Below, piece after piece: positions 45,015 to 53,427 of a stretch of 64,000 nucleotides of DNA. Where the stretch lies: assembly GCA_947500505.1 (NCBI GenBank), contig CANMSL010000007.1:124001-188000 (forward strand), written 5' to 3'. Both the position numbers and the translations under genes were made by a program. Origin of the DNA: an uncultured Aquimarina sp. (GTDB lineage Bacteria > Bacteroidota > Bacteroidia > Flavobacteriales > Flavobacteriaceae). The notes under the pieces are model-generated. The model was not told the DNA's origin. It was given only the letters and a program-made list of their open reading frames with translations, and did not search any database. The first letter of the stretch is position 1. Each line of letters starts with the position of its first letter.

Positions 45015-45192
45015 TCCCATCGAGTAATTTTCTGAAATAAAATGAAGGAAAATTAGCCAGCCCGTCCGCCTAAGACGGAGTATCGAGAATAGCTTTTTTT
45101 GATTCGAAATCCTATTCTCGACACTTCTTCTTTTAGTCAGAGCACTAGAATCGATGAATTTTGAATAAAAAAATCAAAATGCACAACGGGTA
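45015..45192. repeat. Dispersed intergenic repeat (second copy, inverted)
   Basis: Inside the 492-base gap between ybbP and the next gene. Bases 45120-45192 match 12374-12446 in opposite orientation at about 93% by eye, ending in CAAAATGCACAACGGGTA. The far end carries CGAGTAATTTT, as at 12465-12476. This copy additionally holds a hairpin, CGAGAATAG (45084-45092) with CTATTCTCG (45112-45120), and a TCCG/CGGA palindrome, which the 12.4-kb copy lacks. The rest of the gap (44869-45014, 45193-45360) shows nothing definite. Confidence 0.62.
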
Positions 45193-45360
45193 CAAACCAT
45201 ATTTATCTGCGTGATTTAGAAGAGTACTTAGTGGTTCTATTATTAGTAAAAAATATGATGTTGAAAAATTATCTACGTTTTAGCAATAATAATCTATAAC
45301 TTTATATTGAGTAGTTGATAGCTCGATAAATAAATTAAAGTTTTCTAAAATTATAATCCT

Positions 45361-45528
45361 ATGAAAAACATATTAAGTTTAGCTACGGTCGTTTTACTGA
45401 TTCTGGCAGTTTTGATTATTTACTTAGGTATGCAGCGAGAATATATTTTTAATCCACCAAATATTACGGGACTTGGGTTTATTATGATTGCTGTCGTATT
45501 CTTGTTTTGGAGAAAGCATATTCAATAA
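45361..45528 (+). CDS. Small membrane protein (55 residues)
   Basis: ATG-initiated 55-codon frame: MKNILSLATVVLLILAVLII forms a first helix, and GFIMIAVVFLFW a second, ending WRKHIQ. The charge layout and length fit a two-helix membrane protein. An AT-rich promoter-like stretch and a purine-poor leader precede it. No homologue family is recognisable. Confidence 0.65.
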   Translation: MKNILSLATVVLLILAVLIIYLGMQREYIFNPPNITGLGFIMIAVVFLFWRKHIQ

Positions 45529-45698
45529 TATAGTAATTTTTTTTGCTTAGTGTTAAACGTCATCCCCACTTCACCTTTTAAATGCTTCTACTCTGTTCTT
45601 CCGACAATCCTACTGGCAATAGTATTCGGGGTAAGAATTTTTGATTTTGAGCTAATCGTTTTTTTAGGAACATAGTAACTTTAGAAAAAACTAAACAT

Positions 45699-46199
45699 AT
45701 GAGCAAGAAAGATTTATATAGTGATAAAGCTATAGAAAAATTAAAAGAATTAGCAGAATCAATAGATTTTGCCATGTTAGCTACAGATTTAAAAAATCAT
45801 CCTATTCATATGGTGCCTATGAGCACCAAAAGAGTTGATAATCAGGGAAATATTTGGTTTCTGAGTGGCAAGGATAGTGATCATAACCAACACATCCTTA
45901 AAGATTCCAAAATTCATCTTGTATATTCGAATCCAAAGGGATTTGAATTCCTGAATATATATGGTACTGCCACTATCATCACCGACCAACACATTCTTGA
46001 TGATTTGTACAGTAGTATGAATGACATGTGGTTTGATGGACCTGAAGACCCTAATTTAACAGCTATTAAGATTGATCCTGAAGATGCTTTTTACTGGGAT
46101 AATAAAAATTCTAAATTAGTTTCTTTATTCAAATTAGGCGTTGGAGCCATTACAGGCAAAGAGCAGGATCTCAGCGAATATGGTGAATTAAAAGTATAG
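45699..46199 (+). CDS. Pyridoxamine-phosphate-oxidase-like, general stress protein 26 type
   Basis: 166 residues. IDFAMLATDLKNHPIHMVPMSTKRVDNQGNIWFLS and IHLVYSNPKGFEFLNIYGTATI show the split-barrel flavin-binding fold of the general stress protein 26 family. It probably binds FMN or FAD; the substrate is unknown. It stands alone. Confidence 0.87.
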   Translation: MSKKDLYSDKAIEKLKELAESIDFAMLATDLKNHPIHMVPMSTKRVDNQGNIWFLSGKDSDHNQHILKDSKIHLVYSNPKGFEFLNIYGTATIITDQHILDDLYSSMNDMWFDGPEDPNLTAIKIDPEDAFYWDNKNSKLVSLFKLGVGAITGKEQDLSEYGELKV

Positions 46200-46421
46200 C
46201 GCTGTAGGTAGGTACAGTATTATGTATGTTAGAAAATTGAAAGTGACGCCGTTCTTTGATAAGAATGGCAAACTTTTTTATGGTTATAACCCTATTTGAC
46301 CCCTTTATTTATAATTTCCGGATATGAGATACCAAATGCATTATAGAGATTATAAAAGTGTATTAATGTTATAAGAGGACATAAAAATTTCAGTATCTTA
46401 TATGCTTCAAAACCGTCGCCA

Positions 46422-47057
46422 ATGTTCAACAAAACTTTATCACTCAAATCCTTTAAGTCAACTGCTATAGTTTTATCTATGGTAGCCTTTATGATAGTAC
46501 TGATGGCTTTTAAGGTGCAACATAACACTACATCTGATTACTTAGATCTATCAGAAATTAAAAAGAAGGATAGTGTAGCATCGATTGCTGCATTTGAAAA
46601 AGTATATTCCGTATTGATGCATCCCAGATGTATGAATTGTCATCCGGACGGGGATGTCCCTTTACAAGGAGACGAGAGTCGTATTCATAATATGCTTCCT
46701 CAGCGAGGTCCTGACGGAAAAGGTATTTTAACCATGAAATGCGCGAATTGTCACGGTGCCGTTGGAGTTCCGGGAGATGCCACGCCACCGGGTAATCCGC
46801 ATTGGCATTTGCCTCCTGCAGATATGAAAATGATATTTCAAGGACGATCAGCCAGAGAATTAGCTTTGCAACTGGTAAATCCTGAGATGAATGGTCATAA
46901 AAGTATGGAGGAGTTACGATTACATGCAGAGGATACCTTAGTAAAAAGTGGTTGGAACATGGGAGGCGACCGCGAACTACCGCCGCTATCGTATCAGGAA
47001 TTTACAAAAGCCTGGTATGAATGGATTGATACGGGTGCGTATGCGCCATCTAAATAA
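46422..47057 (+). CDS. Dihaem cytochrome c-like membrane-anchored protein
   Basis: 211 residues with an N-terminal signal anchor (STAIVLSMVAFMIVLMAF) and two haem-binding motifs, CMNCH (70-74) and CANCH (107-111), placing it in the periplasm. It precedes the two subunits of a molybdenum hydroxylase (36-nt gap), so it most likely passes electrons from that enzyme to the respiratory chain. The same three-gene layout is known for IorAB-type isoquinoline or aldehyde oxidases. Confidence 0.87.
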   Translation: MFNKTLSLKSFKSTAIVLSMVAFMIVLMAFKVQHNTTSDYLDLSEIKKKDSVASIAAFEKVYSVLMHPRCMNCHPDGDVPLQGDESRIHNMLPQRGPDGKGILTMKCANCHGAVGVPGDATPPGNPHWHLPPADMKMIFQGRSARELALQLVNPEMNGHKSMEELRLHAEDTLVKSGWNMGGDRELPPLSYQEFTKAWYEWIDTGAYAPSK

Positions 47058-47093
47058 TGCTGAATTGATTTCAATAAATAAAACTCACTGCTT

Positions 47094-47552
47094 ATGCCAC
47101 TTTATGAAATACATGTGAACGGAGAAACTAAACAGGTAGATGTTGACTCGGATACTCCGGTTCTTTGGGTCTTACGGGACAACTTACGTTTATTAGGAAC
47201 CAAATATGGTTGTGGGATTGCCCATTGCGGTGCTTGTACGATTCATTTAGATGGTGATGCGGTTAGATCTTGTGCGTATCCCATTAGTGCTGTGGGAAAT
47301 AAAAAAGTTACAACCATCGAGGGTCTTTCTAAAGATGGTAATCATCCTGTTCAGAAAGCCTGGTTAGAACACGATGTACCGCAATGTGGCTATTGTCAGG
47401 CAGGTCAAATTATGACAGCTTCATCATTGTTGGCTCAAAATTCTACTCCAAGCGATGAGGAGATACGTCGTGCAATGAATGGTAATATTTGTCGCTGCGC
47501 TACATATACTAGAATTAATCGAGCAATACGAACTGCTTCAAAAGATATGTAA
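47094..47552 (+). CDS. (2Fe-2S)-binding subunit of molybdenum hydroxylase (IorA-like)
   Basis: 152 residues with two [2Fe-2S] clusters: a ferredoxin-type set C40, C45, C48, C60 ([11 protein letters not shown]) and an alpha-helical set C98, C101, C133, C135 (CGYCQAG, CRC). Small subunit of the xanthine-oxidase family, carrying electrons from the Mo centre to the cytochrome. Followed by the large subunit after 2 nt. Confidence 0.93.
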   Translation: MPLYEIHVNGETKQVDVDSDTPVLWVLRDNLRLLGTKYGCGIAHCGACTIHLDGDAVRSCAYPISAVGNKKVTTIEGLSKDGNHPVQKAWLEHDVPQCGYCQAGQIMTASSLLAQNSTPSDEEIRRAMNGNICRCATYTRINRAIRTASKDM

Positions 47553-47554
47553 TT

Positions 47555-49819
47555 ATGGCAAAAGTAAAAACACATGTTAACAGACGTTCTTTTCTTAAGC
47601 TATCTGCGGCAGGCAGTACAGGTCTTTTAATACAATTCAGTTGGTTTTCTTCTCTGGCAAAAGAAAATCCTAATTTAGAAGCAGCTTACGAATTGAACGG
47701 TTTTATACAGATACATACAGATGGTATCGTAACCATCGCATCTCCTAATCCTGAAATCGGTCAAAATGTAAAAACTTCCATGCCAATGATCGTGGCCGAG
47801 GAGCTGGATGTGAATTGGGAAAACGTTCGTGTTGTGCAAGCACCGCTAAATACAGCTATTTTTACCAGACAGCTGGCAGGCGGAAGTAGATCCATTAGTC
47901 AAAGTTGGGATGCATTACGAATGGCAGGTGCCACAGCAAGACATATGCTTGTAAAAGCAGCGGCAAAGGGATGGAATGTTCCAATAGCTGAAATTGAGGT
48001 GAGTAAAGGAATTATTTCTCATAAAATAACAGGAAACTCTACAGGTTTTGGTAAAATGGCGGAGGCCGCCAGCAAACTGGAGATTCCAGAGGAAATTGAC
48101 GTTAAAAACATCAAGGATTTTAAAATTATAAGACATTCTAAATATAATGTGGATGGACCTGATATTGTAACAGGTAAAGCTGTTTTTGGTTTGGATGTGT
48201 ATAGCGAAAATATGGTATTTGCGTCTATACTTCATCCGCCGGCTTTTGGGATGAAATTAAAATCATACGATGCCTCTGAAGCATTGGCAATGAAAGGAAT
48301 AAACGATGTTTTTACAATACAGACATATCCTGAGGACTTTGTACGCGGTCCTTTTGACACTTCGGCATTTCCAGAGTTAATTGTAATAACCGGGGATTCT
48401 ACCTGGAGGATCATGAAAGCCAAAAAGAAAATTAATGTCGAATGGATTCCTATAGAATCGCATACTATCAAAGTCAAAGGTTTTAGAAATCCTAAAGCAA
48501 AAGAACAAACGATTCCTTCAGGGATGGAAGAAACATCCAGCCAATACATTTCGATGATCAAAAAAAGTAAGGAAAAGGCTAAAGAGGTACGCAAGGATGG
48601 TGATCCTGAAAAAGCATTTTCCGAAGCTGTAAAAGTTATCGAACGGACTTATACAGCTCCGTATTTAGCACACAGCCCTTTAGAGCCTCTTAATTTTTAT
48701 GCCAATGTCACCGATGACAAGGCAGAATTGATAGGTCCTATTCAGACCCCTGAATACATGGAAAAGTCCGTAGCCAAAAGATTGGGAATGACTCTGGAAC
48801 AGATTGATATACAGATGACACGTATTGGTGGTGGCTTTGGCAGAAAACTCTATGGTCATTATCTGGTCGAAGCGGCTTTGATTTCGCAAAAAATTAAAAA
48901 ACCAGTCAAATTGATATATACCAGGGAAGATGATATGACTTTTGGAGCTTATAGACCCATCTACCATGCATATTATCGTGCCGGACTTGATGCCGATAAC
49001 AATCTGATCGCTTTTCACGTCAAAGCAGGAGGTATACCCGAGAGTCCGCTGTATGCTAATCGTTTCCCTGCTGGTACGGTGGACAATTACATAGCCGAAG
49101 AATGGGCTATTGAGAGTAATATAACTACAGCTGCTTTTAGGGCACCAAGGTCTAATTTTATGGGTGCCGTAGAGCAAGCATTTCTAGACGAGGTTGCCGA
49201 GTTGGCGGGTAAAGATCCTATTGAATTTAGATTAGAGCTTTTTGAAAAAGCTATAAAAAATCCGGTTGGAGATAAAAATGATTATGATCCAAAACGGTAT
49301 GCCGGTGTTCTTAAATTAATCCGGGATAAAGCTAAGTGGGGAACATCCAAGCAAGGATTGAGTAGAGGAGTGGCTGCCTATTTTTGTCACGACAGCTATG
49401 TAGCAAATGTAGTAGATTTACGAATGGAGAATGATAAACCTGTAATTGAAAAAGTGTATTGTGCTACAGATTGTGGTATAGTTGTTAATCCTATTGCAGC
49501 TTCTAATATGGTCGAAGGAGGAAGCGTAGATGGTATTGGTCACGCGCTTTACAGTATGCTGACGATTAATAAAGGAAGACCGGAGCAAAATAATTTTCAT
49601 GACTATCATCTGATTAGAAATAATGACGCACCGTGGGATGTCGAAACGTATTTCGTGGATAGTGATGTACACCCCACAGGATTGGGGGAACCACCTTTTG
49701 CACCGGCGATAGGCGCTTTGACCAATGCACTGTATAAAGCGACCAGTAAGCGATACTACCATCAACCTTTTATGATTGATATTGAAGAAAAATATCTTCG
49801 CAATAATGAAAATGTGTAA
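47555..49819 (+). CDS. Molybdopterin-binding subunit of molybdenum hydroxylase (IorB-like)
   Basis: 754 residues with a twin-arginine-like leader (NRRSFLKLSAAGSTGLLIQ), consistent with export of the folded complex. Hallmarks are GGGFGRKLYGHY, TREDDMTFGAYRPIYHAYYRAG, TAAFRAPRSNFMGAVEQAFLDEVAE and GLGEPPFAPAIGALTNA, whose Glu is the catalytic base in this family. The architecture without a separate FAD subunit is that of isoquinoline 1-oxidoreductase/aldehyde oxidase. The substrate is unknown. Confidence 0.92.
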   Translation: MAKVKTHVNRRSFLKLSAAGSTGLLIQFSWFSSLAKENPNLEAAYELNGFIQIHTDGIVTIASPNPEIGQNVKTSMPMIVAEELDVNWENVRVVQAPLNTAIFTRQLAGGSRSISQSWDALRMAGATARHMLVKAAAKGWNVPIAEIEVSKGIISHKITGNSTGFGKMAEAASKLEIPEEIDVKNIKDFKIIRHSKYNVDGPDIVTGKAVFGLDVYSENMVFASILHPPAFGMKLKSYDASEALAMKGINDVFTIQTYPEDFVRGPFDTSAFPELIVITGDSTWRIMKAKKKINVEWIPIESHTIKVKGFRNPKAKEQTIPSGMEETSSQYISMIKKSKEKAKEVRKDGDPEKAFSEAVKVIERTYTAPYLAHSPLEPLNFYANVTDDKAELIGPIQTPEYMEKSVAKRLGMTLEQIDIQMTRIGGGFGRKLYGHYLVEAALISQKIKKPVKLIYTREDDMTFGAYRPIYHAYYRAGLDADNNLIAFHVKAGGIPESPLYANRFPAGTVDNYIAEEWAIESNITTAAFRAPRSNFMGAVEQAFLDEVAELAGKDPIEFRLELFEKAIKNPVGDKNDYDPKRYAGVLKLIRDKAKWGTSKQGLSRGVAAYFCHDSYVANVVDLRMENDKPVIEKVYCATDCGIVVNPIAASNMVEGGSVDGIGHALYSMLTINKGRPEQNNFHDYHLIRNNDAPWDVETYFVDSDVHPTGLGEPPFAPAIGALTNALYKATSKRYYHQPFMIDIEEKYLRNNENV

Positions 49820-50298
49820 AAAAGGGTGTCAATGAAGCTGATATACAATCCATTGGCGGCGGGATGATGTGGCTGGGAACAGTATAGCTACGATGAGCTT
49901 AACGTTTCGCAAATTGACTTATACATAATTACTCACTGGCTAATATTTGATATATAGGATTCCGTGAATCTCCTAAAGTCGATTTGTCTGACGATATAGT
50001 CCGCCAGTGGCGGATCGTTATCTGCAATAATGTCAATCCGCCAACTCGCAAGTAATATACAAAGTTCACCGGACGACTTTATGGGCATCGCTTCGTTTAC
50101 AATTATGGACTTAGTTGAATTAAAAGTTTTCTCACGAAATCGAAAATTCACGAACTTCTCTAAAATAATAGAATGATTGTGAGCTAAAAGTTCCTTTAAA
50201 AAAAGGTAATGCAACACTTATTGCCCTAAACGACGTGGTTCCTGAGCTTGTCGAAGGGATAGGAGAGTAGGGGAATGTGTGTGGAATGGGTTATTTGA
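49820..50298. repeat. Palindrome-rich dispersed repeat, copy A
   Basis: From about 49862 it runs GATGATGTGGCTGG, GTATAGCTACG, GCTTAACGTTTCGCAAATTG (49897 on), then a hairpin TCCGCCAGTGGCGGA (50000-50014), CGACGTGG, and ends AATGTGTGTGGAATGGGTTATT. The same order of words is present in copy B at 52968-53388. A minus-strand open frame inside (49933-50217) is shared only in part with copy B and looks like repeat sequence and not a gene. Confidence 0.7.
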
Positions 50299-50315
50299 AA
50301 ATAATTTTGAAATCT

Positions 50316-50486
50316 ATGGTAATATTTCTACTATTATCTAAAATTGGACCACATTCGGGCCAGGAATTGGTGCATTATAATTTTGGTTATGATGTAGATT
50401 GATTTAAAGATGGTGTTTATACCGGCAGAACTTTTCATAATCGAACTCTTGTTCATCCCGATGGTGGTGATTGTCAATATATTTAA
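50316..50486 (+). pseudogene. Short broken reading frame
   Basis: From an ATG at 50316 the frame reads 28 codons (ending FGYDVD) to a TGA at 50400-50402, then continues open for 27 codons (FKDGVYTGRTFHNRTLVHPD) to a TAA at 50484. The composition looks protein-like on both sides of the stop. It may be a remnant of a gene cut by the repeats. I recognise no family. Confidence 0.35.
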
Positions 50487-50496
50487 ACATTGACGG

Positions 50497-50552
50497 CTTT
50501 TATACTATTAACAGAAAATCACAGCTATGATTTTCTGTTAATAGTATAAAAG
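50497..50552. promoter_or_regulatory. Perfect 25-bp hairpin upstream of the secreted protein gene
   Basis: Arms 50497-50521 and 50528-50552 are perfectly complementary with a 6-nt loop CAGCTA. It sits 37 nt before the ATG at 50590. It lacks a following T-run on either strand, so it is more likely a leader structure, a recombination site or a protein-binding site than an ordinary terminator. Confidence 0.7.
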
Positions 50553-50589
50553 TTGATCTAAATTTCCTTAATAATTGTAATTTCAAAAA

Positions 50590-52329
50590 ATGAATAGGAA
50601 AAATTTATTATCAACTGTATTATTTTTCTTTTTTATAGCTTCATTAATAGGTCAAAGCGGAAAAAAAAGTTTTAATCAAGAAGATTTTGATCAGTATAAA
50701 ATTGATGAAAATGTGTATAATTTTTGGTGGTATAAGAATGATAACATTTGGTTTCCTAAAGGGGATACCATTCCTTATTTAGTGGATGATAGGGAATATA
50801 AAGGATTGATTAACTATGGCTTAAAATTTTCACTCGTCGAAAGAAGAAACCTGAATTATGTTGAGAATTTTGAGATGTATAAATTAAAAATTGAGATTGA
50901 ATATTGTAAGGTTTCATTAAAAGATAGTGTAGTTAATATAAAAGGAATTGTAAAAGGAGGATGGTCTAATAATACTATTTGGGGTTATAAGAAAAGAGAG
51001 AATAATGTGGATGTGTTTATTGGAAAAAATAAAGATACCACTAAATTCAAATACTTAAACCACCTTTTTAAACCTGAAAAAATTACAACAACTTATAAAG
51101 ACGAAAAAATAAATGACCATATTCTACTTGATACTTTTCCAGCAAAATATATTCATTCTTACGCACATTTTAGAACTGAACCAGGAACAGATCGTACATT
51201 TAAAATAAAATCAAAAATTGATAATAATTCGGTTTTAATATTTGGTTTAACAAATACGTATGCAGAAATATACGAAATAGGTAAGTTAGTTTTTTCTGAC
51301 AAGAAAAATAGAAGAAGGAAGAAGCTGATAAACAAAGACGATTTCTCTTACCCTAAAGTGATTATACGAAACAATATACATCGAAATGAAAATTATAACA
51401 TACATCAAAAAAAGAAATCTAATTATCATAAAATTACAGAAAAAGCTGAAAATTATATAGTTTTACGACAGTATGGTAAGGCAAAACCAGAATATGATCG
51501 TTTTTTAGATGGAAGCGAATATGTTTTTGCCAGAGATATGCACAATGCCGTAAGGTGTGCAATAAAAGCCAGAGATTATAACACCGCTATAGTATGGTGT
51601 AAAAAACTTGTATCTAAAGGAGTACCTTTGACTTATTTTGAAGATAAAATTTTTACTACATTAAAAAAGAAACCGGTATGGATGGAGTTTTTAACCAACT
51701 ATAGTAGTCTTTATGATCAATTTAAAAAAGGATTAAATCAAAACCTGATAACAGGAATACAAAAATTAGTAGAAGAAGATCAAAAATACTATATCAAAAA
51801 TTCTAAGGGGGAGATAAATAGTCTAGATTTAGCAAATAAAACAGAAGAGATAGATCAACAATTCATCAAATTAATCAAAAAAGAAGGATTTCCTACAGAA
51901 GAAAAAATAGGATTAAGAACTGATACGGACGGACATTTAATATTTGAATCACCCTCTTACTTTGTCCTTCTGGTACATAGTTATCAAACTAAAAGTAATA
52001 AGCAAAAAGAAATTAAAGAATTGTTTGAAGGCAATAAAGTATTTTATGATACTTATCGCAGTAATCTAGGTGTTTTTAAAAAATCAGGAATGACGTGCCT
52101 TCAAATATATAAAGGTAATTTATATAATAATAAAACCTGTGGAGCTAATCTGGGTGCCATACAAAAAATGAAATTTAAATTTAATAATGAATATAATTTT
52201 ATCATTGATACTGGAGAATTTACAATAATACCTTATGAGAAGAATTCGGAAGAAGAAGATGAAAAATTTATAAGAGATAATTTCAATTTTGTAACTAAGC
52301 TTACTGATGATTGGTTTTTTTATGAATAA
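50590..52329 (+). CDS. Hypothetical secreted protein
   Basis: 579 residues with a signal peptide (LLSTVLFFFFIASLIGQ). The mature protein is Lys/Asn/Tyr-rich, with a beta-rich N-terminal half. A helical middle, VFARDMHNAVRCAIKARDYNTAIVWCKKLV, looks TPR-like, and LRTDTDGHLIFESPSYFVLLVHSYQ lies in the C-terminal part. No family recognised. Codon use is even more AT-rich than the surroundings, and it lies between repeats, which suggests transfer. 17 nt separate it from the ATP-grasp fragment. Confidence 0.75.
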   Translation: MNRKNLLSTVLFFFFIASLIGQSGKKSFNQEDFDQYKIDENVYNFWWYKNDNIWFPKGDTIPYLVDDREYKGLINYGLKFSLVERRNLNYVENFEMYKLKIEIEYCKVSLKDSVVNIKGIVKGGWSNNTIWGYKKRENNVDVFIGKNKDTTKFKYLNHLFKPEKITTTYKDEKINDHILLDTFPAKYIHSYAHFRTEPGTDRTFKIKSKIDNNSVLIFGLTNTYAEIYEIGKLVFSDKKNRRRKKLINKDDFSYPKVIIRNNIHRNENYNIHQKKKSNYHKITEKAENYIVLRQYGKAKPEYDRFLDGSEYVFARDMHNAVRCAIKARDYNTAIVWCKKLVSKGVPLTYFEDKIFTTLKKKPVWMEFLTNYSSLYDQFKKGLNQNLITGIQKLVEEDQKYYIKNSKGEINSLDLANKTEEIDQQFIKLIKKEGFPTEEKIGLRTDTDGHLIFESPSYFVLLVHSYQTKSNKQKEIKELFEGNKVFYDTYRSNLGVFKKSGMTCLQIYKGNLYNNKTCGANLGAIQKMKFKFNNEYNFIIDTGEFTIIPYEKNSEEEDEKFIRDNFNFVTKLTDDWFFYE

Positions 52330-52346
52330 AGGCGATTATTGGCACT

Positions 52347-52760
52347 ATGATTTTAATTTATAGCAGAGATGCGGACAGTTTTGTAAATGAGGTTATTGAC
52401 TATTTAGAGGATGATTATATTAGAGTGGGAGACTTAGATAAAGTCTTTATTGATAATCTGAATATAGATTCAAATGGAGTTGTTTTTAAATTAAGTAGTG
52501 ATTTCTTTAAAGACATCGATTTTAATCAAATAGAAACTATATGGTTTAATGGAGGTATTGCAAATACAACAGGGAGTACTTACGAAAATGATAGTTATTC
52601 TTTATTAGTAAATTCTTTTCTTCACAAAAAAGAAGCAAAAAAAATAGGTCGGTTATTAAATTCTTTTGAAGTAAATAAACTAGATGTTCAATTATATGCT
52701 CAAGAATGTGGATTCAAGACTCCTGAAACTCTTATTCTAAAATATAAAACTTGTGAGTAA
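52347..52760 (+). CDS. Truncated ATP-grasp peptide maturase (pre-ATP-grasp domain only)
   Basis: 137 residues resembling the N-terminal domain of graspetide maturases of the grasp-with-spasm (GwsG) kind: MILIYSRDADSFVNEVIDYLED, ETIWFNGGIANTTG, and the domain boundary NKLDVQLYAQECGFKTPETLIL. Full family members are about 300-330 residues; the catalytic ATP-grasp domain is missing here. The stop codon falls at the word AAATTATAGCTACAAAT, which also occurs at 56827-56843 within the repeats, so the gene appears cut at a repeat boundary. Confidence 0.65.
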   Translation: MILIYSRDADSFVNEVIDYLEDDYIRVGDLDKVFIDNLNIDSNGVVFKLSSDFFKDIDFNQIETIWFNGGIANTTGSTYENDSYSLLVNSFLHKKEAKKIGRLLNSFEVNKLDVQLYAQECGFKTPETLILKYKTCE

Positions 52761-52838
52761 ATTATAGCTACAAATACGTGTTAAAATAAATTATCTGGTG
52801 GATAATTTGTTTTGACGGCGAGACGATGCGGCTGGTAA

Positions 52839-53388
52839 GTTTAATCATAAACGCGACAAAAGAAATTTTAATGACCACAGTAGCTAAGATTATAATCAAA
52901 TAGAATCACTGTGGGATATTTTACACGAGTTTTTATAATTGATCACAAAATCAATTCTAAAAATCTGCGAGATGATGCGGCTGGTAACATTTTAGCTACG
53001 AATGTGCTTAACGTTTCGCAAATTGGCTTTTACATAATTACTCACAGGTTTATATTTGATAAATTGGATTTCGTGAATCTCCTAAAGTCAATTTGTCTAT
53101 CGATATAGTCCGCCAGTGGCGGATCGTTATCTGCAATTATGTCAATCCGCCGCGGCGGACCGCCATTTGCTGCAATAAATACATTTGTACTATAATGTTT
53201 TGCGTTATGCCTGTCCGCCGCAACGTAGTGCAGGAGGATCACTTTGCTTTGGAAAAACAAAGGATGCTAACATATTTTTCTTCGAAAAAAATCTCTTCTA
53301 AGAAGCTTTCTCTACAAAGAGAATGAAACACTTTTTATGCGACGACGTAGGAGGGAAGCATAATGTGTGTGAAATGGTTTATTAGTTA
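52839..53388. repeat. Palindrome-rich dispersed repeats, copy B
   Basis: Two joined segments. 52839-52990 recurs at 56857-57007, including a 66-bp identical run (52912-52977 equals 56929-56994) that contains AATTGATCACAAAATCAATT. 52968-53388 recurs as copy A at 49862-50298. Internal palindromes include TCCGCCAGTGGCGGA (53109-53123) and TCCGCCGCGGCGGA (53146-53159). The gap 52761-53427 has no credible gene; open frames across it are shared repeat sequence. Confidence 0.75.
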
Positions 53389-53427
53389 TATATTCTGAAT
53401 TTATATATTTGAGTTTTCGAAAATTGT

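Noticed and set aside
48680..49765. Long minus-strand frames inside the molybdenum hydroxylase gene
   Set aside because: Antisense shadows of a well-supported gene.
50241..50258. CCTGAGCTTGTCGAAGGG in copy A as a special signal
   Set aside because: This word is a common intergenic repeat in many bacterial genomes, so it is not evidence of a specific function here.
49897..53211. Integron attC sites in the palindromic repeats (GCTTAAC at one end, GTTATGC at the other)
   Set aside because: The core-like heptamers are present in copy B, but the arms are not symmetrical (30 extra bases on one side), the length is over 200 nt, no integrase gene is in the window and the enclosed modules are multi-gene. 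Kept only as a test in the findings.
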